Shown in pieces: positions 57,010 to 64,000 of a stretch of DNA of 64,000 nucleotides. Within the stretch, counting starts at the first letter, position 1; the number at the start of each line of letters is the position of its first letter. Source of the DNA: Sphaerolaimus hirsutus (lineage: Eukaryota; Nematoda; Chromadorea; Monhysterida; Sphaerolaimidae). The stretch is from assembly GCA_964036195.1 (NCBI GenBank), contig OZ038454.1, forward strand, positions 21,996,315 through 22,060,314. The letters run 5' to 3'. A program made the position numbers and the translations under genes. Under the pieces are notes generated by a model. That model worked only from the letters and a program-made list of their open reading frames with translations. It was not told where the DNA came from and made no database searches.

Positions 57010-58967
57010 TAGGGTGTCAAAAAATTTTTTTTACGGAAAACGGAAAACGGAAAGGTAAAATTTTTTCACTTTACGGAAAACGGAAAGGTAAAAAAAAATT
57101 TCTGCCGGAAAACGGAAAACGGAAAGGTAAAAAAATTTCACTCAGCGGAAAACGGAAAACGGAAAGGTAAAAAAAAATTGTCGGCCGGAAAACGGAAAAC
57201 GGAAAAATGAAATGCCGGAAAACGGAAAACGGAAAGCAAAATTTTCACGGAAATGGAAAAAAATAAAGTGAAATTAGCACGGTAATAGACAAATTTGCAG
57301 AAGGAAAACCTGCATGCAGGTTTGCCTGTTTGGCTTTGATTGTGGTAGCTGTACATTCTGCAACTATGGATCATGCATGTAACTTCACTTGTAGTTTAAG
57401 CTTAACCGAACCAACAAAAAATCATCAAAAAGTAGCCATAGTGGCCATAGGAAAGGAAACACTATGACAATATCACAGTCTAGAAGCAGTGGGAATCACT
57501 GATGACCCCTATGCAATTGATGAGCACATTGCAGAGGAGATGATAATAAATAGCATAAAATTCAACGACAACAACAAACAATACTATATTGACTGGCCGT
57601 ATAAAGAGAGTATCAGTGACCTGCCCACAGGAAAAGCAGAAGCCTTGGTGCACTTTAAATCACTGATAAGAAGATTCAACAAAGATCCAAACTTATTCAA
57701 ACAATACCAGAAAGTTTTGGACGACCAACTAGAAAAGGGAATAATTGAGATCTGTGACAACAAAACAGACAACAAGGGGATTCATTACCTGCCACACCAG
57801 CCAGTAATCACGCCTGGCAAATCAACATCATGCAGAATCGTGTACAATGGGTCGGCAGGTAAGCCCAGTTTCAACGAGTGCCTTTTTAGAGGACCAATTA
57901 CAACACCATTAGCACTGGGCCTACTCCTGAGGTTCAGGGCAGGCAATCTAGCATTAATTGCCGATATTGAAAAGGCATTTTTGCAAATAGGATTGCATGA
58001 CCAAGCTAGAGACTACACATGATTTTTCTGGCTGAAAGATGCCTCAAAACCAGTAACTGAAAATAACTTAATAGTACTTCATTTTAAACGCGTACTGTTT
58101 GGACTTGTCTGCAGCCCAGCAATTTTGGGAGCAGTCATAAAATACCATTTAAATGTGACAATAAACAACATGAATGAATATGAAGAAAATGAAGGGGAAC
58201 AAAACCAGTTGGCGATGATAATAAACAACATTTACATCAATAACTTCATCATGAGTGTCACGAATGAAGTCGAAGCTTTAAAACTATATTACAAAGTCAA
58301 AGCTTTATTTAACCAATGTTCTATGAACATGAGGGAATGGCTGTCAAACTCCAGATCAGTCATGAATGAAATAGCAGAAAACGACAGGAGTCCAAAGGTG
58401 AATAAAATTGTCGCAGTAATGGGCATGAAATAAAATCACCGAATGGACATGCTGGCAATATCAACACCAAAATTGCAAATTGACAGCATCACAACACCAA
58501 CAAGACGAAACTTGAATAAATTATTGGTGTCAGCATATGACCCAATTGGGTTCACAGCACCTGTTTCACTGACCCTGAAATCCCAGTTGTCAATGCTGCT
58601 CCAAGAGACAAAAACAACACAATGGGATGAGCCAATTGAAGATAAATACAGATTGAAAAAACAATGGAAAAATGCCAGAAAACTGAAAATCAAGCCAGAA
58701 AATGGAAAAATGGCCTGGTAAAACGGAAACGGAAAGGTAAAAATTTTTCATCCGGAAAACGGAAAAATGGGCCGGATAAACGAAAACGGAAAGGTAAAAA
58801 ATTTTCAGCTGCCGGAAAACGGAAAACGGAAAGGTAAAAATTTTTCAGCTGCCGGAAAACGGAAAACGGATAGGTAAAAATTTTTCGGCTGCCGGAAAAC
58901 GGAAAGGTAAAAAATTTTCCTGCGGAAAGGCGGAAACGGAAAACGGAAACGGAAATTTGACACCCTA
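57010..58967. mobile_element. hAT-type MITE carrying a BEL/Pao retroelement fragment
   Basis: Ends TAGGGTGTCAAA and TTTGACACCCTA with a perfect 8-bp duplication CGCAGAAC (57002-57009, 58968-58975). Both ends are the GGAAAACGG minisatellite seen in 9668-10314. Between them (about 57290-58690) is BEL/Pao reverse-transcriptase DNA. The whole element sits in a CCGTATT MITE (56724-59108). Confidence 0.9.
57489..58721 (+). pseudogene. BEL/Pao-like reverse transcriptase fragment, inactive
   Basis: One + frame runs through the segment, broken by TGA (58020-58022) and TAA (58431-58433). Recognisable Pao features in order: an upstream VHFKSLIRRFNKDP region; the PHQPVI...RIVYNGSA palm region; motif A in LIADIEKAFLQIGL; FFWLKDAS just after the first stop; and DPIGFTAPVSLTLKSQL of the connection domain. 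The catalytic YxDD motif reads YINN (about 58234), so both aspartates are lost. Protease, RNase H, integrase and LTRs were not found. It would normally act in reverse transcription of the element; this copy cannot. Confidence 0.85.
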
Positions 58968-59108
58968 CGCAGAACACAAACTGCAGTATTTGTCATGTAC
59001 GTTCTCTTTAAACTCAATCTGGGGGGTATTTCGAGGGGGGGGGGTGATTGTTTCATAGTGGTCTCGAGAGGGGGGTATTTCAAGGGGGGTTATTTCAAGG
59101 AAATACGG

Positions 59109-60594
59109 TAGTGTTTAAGTACTAAACGTTTTGGCTGAGGTTCTTAAAAAAGTGTTTTTTCAAACCTTCTAACACCTTTTTTAAAGATTTTTAAAAAACC
59201 CTGCCATATCTACACTGAAGCCTCCATTACACATAGTCACCATTGTTTACTGACCAGAGTTGATGTTTTACAGAGAATATAATCATATTTCATCATAGTA
59301 AAACATGTAATATGTAAAAAATAACATTTTTTTAAATGGAAGCATTGAAAACCTTTTTTTTTAACAGCACTAGAAATTTTGCATTTTTTTGCGTGCAAGC
59401 TTGCAATTGAACATACCCATTGCCAGTGGTGGTTGTTTTCATTGCTTTTGAGGCATTTTTAGTGTAAAGCTTCCATTTGTTAATGCTTTTGTGTAATACT
59501 AAGCGATGATATCTTTATGTAGTATATGATATCCCACCAATGTGCTCCCACATACTTGTACAGTGTGAAACATCACAGTCAATGTATTAGCCCTCCATTT
59601 TAACCTTATTAAAGCACCATTCCATGCCAAATTTTACTTGAAGTCAAGAACATTCAACAAAATGTGATATCAGTGGTCTCCTAGGGGGGGGCTGGTGGGG
59701 ACTGCCCCCTTGACTTATAACCTGTTTTGAGTGATTTTTCCATTTCTGCCTTCTATGCACTGAAAAAGCCCCCGCAAGCCCCCCACAGCAAATTTCCAGC
59801 CCCCGCGAGAGCCAAATCTTGGAGACCCCTGGGAGATATACCATAATTGTTAAAACATAAATTACTCAATAAATACGGATACTCAAGTACTGCATAAATA
59901 CATTTACATTTCTGCCCCCCCTTGAAAAAATACCGATACTCACTTACCACATACTTTTTGAAAGTATTGTTTATAGGGTTTTTCAAAGCATCAAGGAAAA
60001 AAAGAAGAGAAAGGCTAAAAATAGGGGCAAAATAGCATAAAATAGACAACAACACACTCACTAGTGAATTTGATGGTAGAATAGTTTGAAAATTAGTGAT
60101 TTTGAGTGAAAACATTGGCAAAATTTCTCAAAATGCCCACTTTTACTTTTTCCTGGGACAATAGTGATTTACTCACATTTACTCATGGTCATGGGTAAAA
60201 GTAAAAAATAATTACTTTACATTTTTTTAGCCATTTTTCACCTTCTTTTAGCGATTTTCCCCATTTTCTTCCTTATACACCTATATGAAAAAGCCTATAT
60301 GTTGAACCCCTGCAACTGAAATCACCACTTATAATGCTATCCTGTGGCTCCACGTCGACTCTATGGCTGTATAAAAACATAACAAGGTATCACCACTTGT
60401 CAGATATACATGTATAATCATTCTAATCACTTCATTAAACGGATTGGCACATCATTCTGATCATTTTAAGTGCTCAACCATAAAAATCTGTAGAGATTTC
60501 ATGTAAATATTGCAGTAAAGAATGTGCAGACACTAAGAAACTATCTGACAATTACTTCTGGACACCGAGGCTGGTGCACTGACTCCTGCTGAAC
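59109..60594. other. AT-rich repeat remnants
   Basis: Contains the short hAT copy at 59672-59832. 60400-60500 matches the core of the GGCACC hAT MITEs (CATCATTCTGATCATTTTAAGTGC). Parts resemble 63440-63830. No gene seen. Confidence 0.45.
59672..59832. mobile_element. Short deleted copy of the CAGGGGTC hAT MITE
   Basis: Starts CAGTGGTCTCCTAGGGGG and ends CTTGGAGACCCCTG, keeping both termini but only about 160 bp in total. The flanks TGTGATAT and GGAGATAT are an imperfect octamer pair. Confidence 0.5.
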
Positions 60595-60602
60595 GTCTAG
60601 GC

Positions 60603-60908
60603 TAGTGATGCAAAAAGTGCCTGGACTTTGGCGCCAAGCGCCAAAAGCGCCATGGCGCTTTTTCAAACCCCAGCTCCAAGCACCAATGGTGCCAGAGAAA
60701 TATGGCGCCAAGCGCCAGCGCTACGCGTTTTGTTCCTGGCGCCACACAAAAATAGCGCCAAGCGCCAAAATGGCCATTGCGCTTATCCTAACCCCGACAA
60801 GCACCAATGGCGCCAGAGCAATATAGCGCCAAGCACCAAAAGCGCCATGGCGCTTTTTGCTTTGGCACTAGCACCAGGCGCCAGCGGCATGGCGCTTTTC
60901 TATCACTA
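60603..60908. mobile_element. hAT-type MITE (GGCGCC family), 306 bp
   Basis: Ends TAGTGATGCAAAAAGTGCC and GGCGCTTTTCTATCACTA. The flanking octamers GTCTAGGC and GTCTGGGC differ by one base. It consists almost only of GGCGCC-type arms, with no core. Confidence 0.8.
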
Positions 60909-61256
60909 GTCTGGGCCATAAAATGCTGACCAGTTCAAACTGTTGGAACAGTTTGAAAAACTGTTTGAACAGCAATTTTCCAGTTCAGATTGGGTAGTTG
61001 AAAACGTTTAGTGTCGTCGGTTTGTCGGAAATGTCCAGTTTCAGTGTGTGTTCCCATTGTTGAATCTTTTTATGTCAACATATCATCAAATCTTTTCACG
61101 TCAAGATGTCGTCGGATCTTTCCACGTCACCATGTCGTCGGATCTTTCTACGTCAGATAGCTGTAATTCAAAAATCTTTTTACGTCAAAACTTTTTGCGT
61201 CAAACATTCCACGTCATCATTTCACGTTACATGCTCGAGCTCTAATTCCGGCTTAA

Positions 61257-61600
61257 GCTACGATTACAGCTCGGGCGTAAAATTCCAGCGTAAAATTCCA
61301 TCGCAAAATTGATTACATGAAAGTGGATGATGATACAGGTCTGCAATTTTTCATGGAGAATATGTTTATCTATACCTTCATTGTGTCCGAGAGTCATCAT
61401 CCACGTAAATGCAGCGTAAAATCGAAATTTTTGAATTTTCAGAATCAAATAGAAGTGACCGTGGACGATGACCCTTGGTCACAATGATGGTATTGATAAA
61501 CATATTGTCCATGAAAAATTGCAGACCTGTATCATCATCCACTTTCATGTAATCAATTTTGCGATGGAATTTTACGCTGGAATTTTACGCCCGAGCTGTA
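61257..61600. mobile_element. GCTACGATTACAGCTC palindromic element, deleted centre
   Basis: Same ends and arms as 52747-53235 but the middle is shorter (junction near 61405). Confidence 0.7.
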
Positions 61601-61928
61601 ATCGCTCCATTGGGGAAAAAAGTCCAAAGACGCCAGTATATGAAAAGCTGTTGCATTCATTTTTATCATAAATATAACACCGGCGAATAAACATCAGAAA
61701 CCATCATATTTATATATACACACGAACTCTCACTTTTTATTTTCCTGTACACTGCCAATGTATGGTTCACATTAAATAGTTCCCTGAGCGCACACTTTTC
61801 ACTGGAATCTACCGTACCCCATTTGAAAAGTAAACAAAAAAATTGAAGATTTACACCGTATTACTTATATTTATATCAAACGGAATATGGTAGATCTAAT
61901 TGCAAGTGTGCCCTCAGCTGCTAAAAAA

Positions 61929-62162
61929 CTACACAAATCTACAAAATTCACTGCAAAAGTTCCCATCGGGTGCATAGTGCTCATTCCGGAACACAATCTC
62001 CGCAGTAGTTTTTCTCCCGTCTCCATTTTCTCCGAATACATCGCAAACGCAACACGAGCCGTTATCGATGCAGGGCCGTTCCATTTCAATCTTATTCATT
62101 TTGGATAATTGATTGAATTTGACAAAAAAGCCCACTTTGACGTTGTAGAAATCGAATGCCAC
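61929..62162 (-). CDS. Probable 3' exon of an unidentified - strand gene
   Basis: On the - strand a GGCGTCAG acceptor leads into a frame starting VAFDFYNVKVGFFVKF, followed by a Cys-containing segment (GSCCVCDVFGENG) and a TAG stop at 61929. It is in phase with the exon at 63211-63275 if the 1,048 bp between them is an intron. Overlapping frames are also open, so the frame choice rests on the join. No family was recognised; the join gives a roughly 30-residue hydrophobic stretch that could be a membrane helix. Confidence 0.45.
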   Translation of the reverse strand: MAFDFYNVKVGFFVKFNQLSKMNKIEMERPCIDNGSCCVCDVFGENGDGRKTTAEIVFRNEHYAPDGNFCSEFCRFV

Positions 62163-63210
62163 CTGACGCCAGCTTCGCAAGTGGGCAAGTGGCAGGAAAA
62201 GTGGCAAGTGATTAATAAAGTTGCAAGTGGTTGGTACAATCGGTGACAAGTATATACAGTATTTACTGGAATAATTCCCCTGGGGAATTAGTTTTTCGTC
62301 AGACTTTTTTAGGGGGGGGGCTATTCGAAAGGGAAATTTTTCATAGAGTGAATTATTTTTCCGTAACATTTTTCAAGCATTTTTCTATAAATTCATTTCA
62401 TAAAATATGATTTATTTACAGCAACACGCGATTTTTTGTTCAAATTATACACATCAAATTGATCATATTCCCCTAAACGGGGAATTATTTTTCCCTCACT
62501 CATCTGACACGGGGCACTATTCGAGGGGGAATAATTCAAGAGGCGGGAATTATTCGAGTAAATACGGTAGCTAATGTAAATGAAAATACTTTTCACTTTA
62601 CTCATCACTCGACTTCAGGGGTCTCCTAGGGGGGGGGGCTGGGGGGGGGGCTGCCCCCCCCCCCAAATCGGCCAGCTATCTATCTATCCCGGAGGCCGCT
62701 CAGCTATCTATCTATCCCGAGGCAAAATTTTTGGCTACTACCCCAAAAGACCCCCCCCCCCAAATCGCTCAGCTATCTATCTATCTGGAGTGGTTTTTGA
62801 GAAATTTTGCCCCAATTTTTGCTCAAAATCACTAATGTTCGCACCTTTTTATAGTTTTTCACCTTCAAAATCGTGCTTTGCGGCTATATACGTGGTTATA
62901 TACCTATTTTTAGCCATTTTATACCTACTTTTGGCTACTTTTAACTGATTATTAGCGATTTTTTCCCCTTTCTGCCTTCTTGACCTTGAAAAAGCGTATA
63001 TATTGTGCCCCCGCCAGCCCCCCCCCAAGCCCCCCCCCAGCCCCCCCCAGAAAAATTTTCCAGCTATCTATCCCTCCGGAGGAGCGATTTGCTATCTATC
63101 CAGCCCCCGCAAGGGCCAAAATCCTGGAGACCCCTGCTCGACTTACCACTTACAACATCACATAGCACCTGCCACTTTTCCTTTCACTTCTCCACTTGCG
63201 CAGCGGGCAC
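62163..63210 (-). mobile_element. Candidate introner-derived intron with two nested insertions
   Basis: On the - strand it starts GTGCCCGCTGCGCAAGTGG and ends CCACTTGCGAAGCTGGCGTCAG, an inverted pair. The flanking triplets are CTG (exon side) and CAG (acceptor), the same arrangement as GPCR intron 7. Inside lie a CCGTATT-type MITE (62257-62567) and a hAT MITE (62616-63136). Short AAGTGGCAAGTG repeats form both inner arms. Confidence 0.6.
62616..63136. mobile_element. hAT-type MITE (CAGGGGTC family), 521 bp
   Basis: Inverted ends CAGGGGTCTCC and GGAGACCCCTG with a perfect 8-bp duplication CTCGACTT (62608-62615, 63137-63144). The interior has long G and C runs next to CAGCTATCTATCC repeats. 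An 8-bp duplication with a CAGGG terminus is the hAT signature. Confidence 0.85.
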
Positions 63211-63275
63211 CAGCAAATTGAATACGCCCTCGCACAAGCCGACCGTGTACTCGGCGATGGTAAACGTCAGGTACA
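63211..63275 (-). CDS. Probable internal exon of the same - strand gene
   Basis: On the - strand, ACCCTTGCAG precedes a 65-nt frame encoding YLTFTIAEYTVGLCEGVFNLL, ending CTG|GTGCCCG. The high GC and the acceptor match a short real exon. The downstream intron starts GTGCCCGCTGCGCAAGTGG and ends CCACTTGCGAAGCTGGCGTCAG, inverted ends like those of the CTG-flanked elements at 19076 and 45419. Confidence 0.5.
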
Positions 63276-63304
63276 CTGCAAGGGTAAATAGGTATAGGTA
63301 GTGT

Positions 63305-63973
63305 TAGGGTTGGCCGATGTTTTTTAAACGTTTTTTTGTAAACATGACGTCCGAAATGTTTGTTTTTAAAATAAAAAACATCGGCCGAAATTTTTAGTAC
63401 TAAGCACTAGGTATTTTGCAAAATTGTTGCGCGCAAGCGCGCAATTTCACACACATATTGACATTGGTGGTTGTTTTCATTGGTTTTATGGCATTTTCGT
63501 ATCAAAGTATCCTTTTCTATGTGCTGCCATGGGTTAATGAGCTGTCATATCTTGCTGTAGTATATAATATTGAGGTGATGTGCTTCCATCTACCTCCACA
63601 GTCTGTAACTTCACTCCCAAAGTAACAACCTCCTTTTATAACTTTGTTTCATCACTATTCCGTGCCAAACTTTACCTGAAGTCACGAAAGTTGGACTATG
63701 AGGCGATATACGAATGTATCAGCAAATTTTTTTTGATATTTTTGACACAAATCACCACTTATAATGCTATCTCATGGCTCAACAGCCATTATATGGTAAT
63801 ATTTACATAACATCACCGAGTATTGCCACTGTCTGATAGAACTATATATGTTGACACAAGGTCATATCTGGGAACTTTAAAAAAACTTCTTTTTTTTAAA
63901 AACAACGTTTTTTATTGAAAAAAACATTGTTTTTTTAAAAACATCGAGTAAAAAAAACTTTTTTCCAACCCTA
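63305..63973. mobile_element. hAT-type MITE (TAGGGTTGG), 669 bp
   Basis: Ends TAGGGTTGGCCGATG and CCAACCCTA with a perfect 8-bp duplication GGTAGTGT (63297-63304, 63974-63981). Subterminal AAAACATCG/CGATGTTTT and A/T runs. The middle (63440-63830) is AT-rich DNA resembling 59400-59640 and 60330-60430. Confidence 0.85.
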
Positions 63974-64000
63974 GGTAGTGTGTTTAGATGACATTTATTA

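Larger units (their letters stand above)
56724..59108. mobile_element. CCGTATT palindromic MITE interrupted by a hAT element
   Basis: Ends CCGTATTTCCTCAAATACCC and TTATTTCAAGGAAATACGG with TA flanks. The insertion 57010-58967 splits the conserved core CTGCATGACGCAGAACACAAACTGCAGTATTTGTCATG. Confidence 0.85.

Noticed and set aside
61871-62108. Two alternative open frames overlapping the - strand exon
   Set aside because: One, on the - strand, has a hydrophobic end loosely like a four-helix membrane protein, but neither joins in phase to the exon at 63211-63275; kept only as an alternative.
1-64000. tRNA or rRNA genes
   Set aside because: No cloverleaf with A and B box sequences or rRNA-like stretch was recognised by eye; a covariance-model scan would be decisive.

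Overview
This window is eukaryotic, most likely animal, nuclear DNA. It is AT-rich and gene-poor, has no bacterial-style operons, and is dominated by short palindromic DNA transposons nested inside one another. The clearest host gene is a class A (rhodopsin-like) G-protein-coupled receptor on the + strand, split into nine exons between 35889 and 48315. Its reading frame stays open through all eight introns and gives a predicted 478-residue protein. The exons are GC-rich and the introns are AT-rich and packed with transposons. The species cannot be named from the sequence; a peptide-receptor-like GPCR and intron-forming transposons fit a marine invertebrate, but that is a guess.

Layout. 1-8400: scattered palindromic elements, including a 1.7-kb terminal-inverted-repeat element (3604-5303) that holds a head-to-head array of about 175-bp units and is flanked by two copies of a host segment. 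8400-17400: hAT-type MITEs (8-bp target duplications), many copies of a 'CCGTATT' palindromic MITE, and one unidentified membrane-protein exon (13818-14061). 17670-23860: long palindromes, a 623-bp CTG-flanked element and more CCGTATT MITEs. 23860-29890: mostly unassignable DNA plus two nested hAT MITEs. 29895-32665: a Gypsy-like integrase on the - strand, followed by a degenerate multi-segment coding region. 32670-35880: palindromes. 35889-48315: the GPCR gene. 48316-57000: palindromic elements. 57010-58967: a hAT MITE carrying a dead BEL/Pao reverse-transcriptase fragment. 59100-64000: more hAT MITEs and two - strand exon pieces (61929-63275).

The most interesting observation is that two introns of the GPCR (47646-47829 and 48015-48206) are, end to end, palindromic transposable elements. 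Each begins GTGCCAGTC and ends GGGACTGCCCCCAG. The 3-bp target copies (CTG or CAG) supply the exon end on one side and the AG acceptor on the other, so removing the element plus one target copy restores the receptor frame (for example NL|P in transmembrane helix 6). These look like introners, meaning introns made by transposon insertion. Several related CTG/CAG-flanked palindromes lie elsewhere, and one probably forms an intron in the - strand gene near 62-63 kb. A separate hAT element sits in the 5' splice site of receptor intron 4 with its 8-bp duplication copying the GTGAG donor core.
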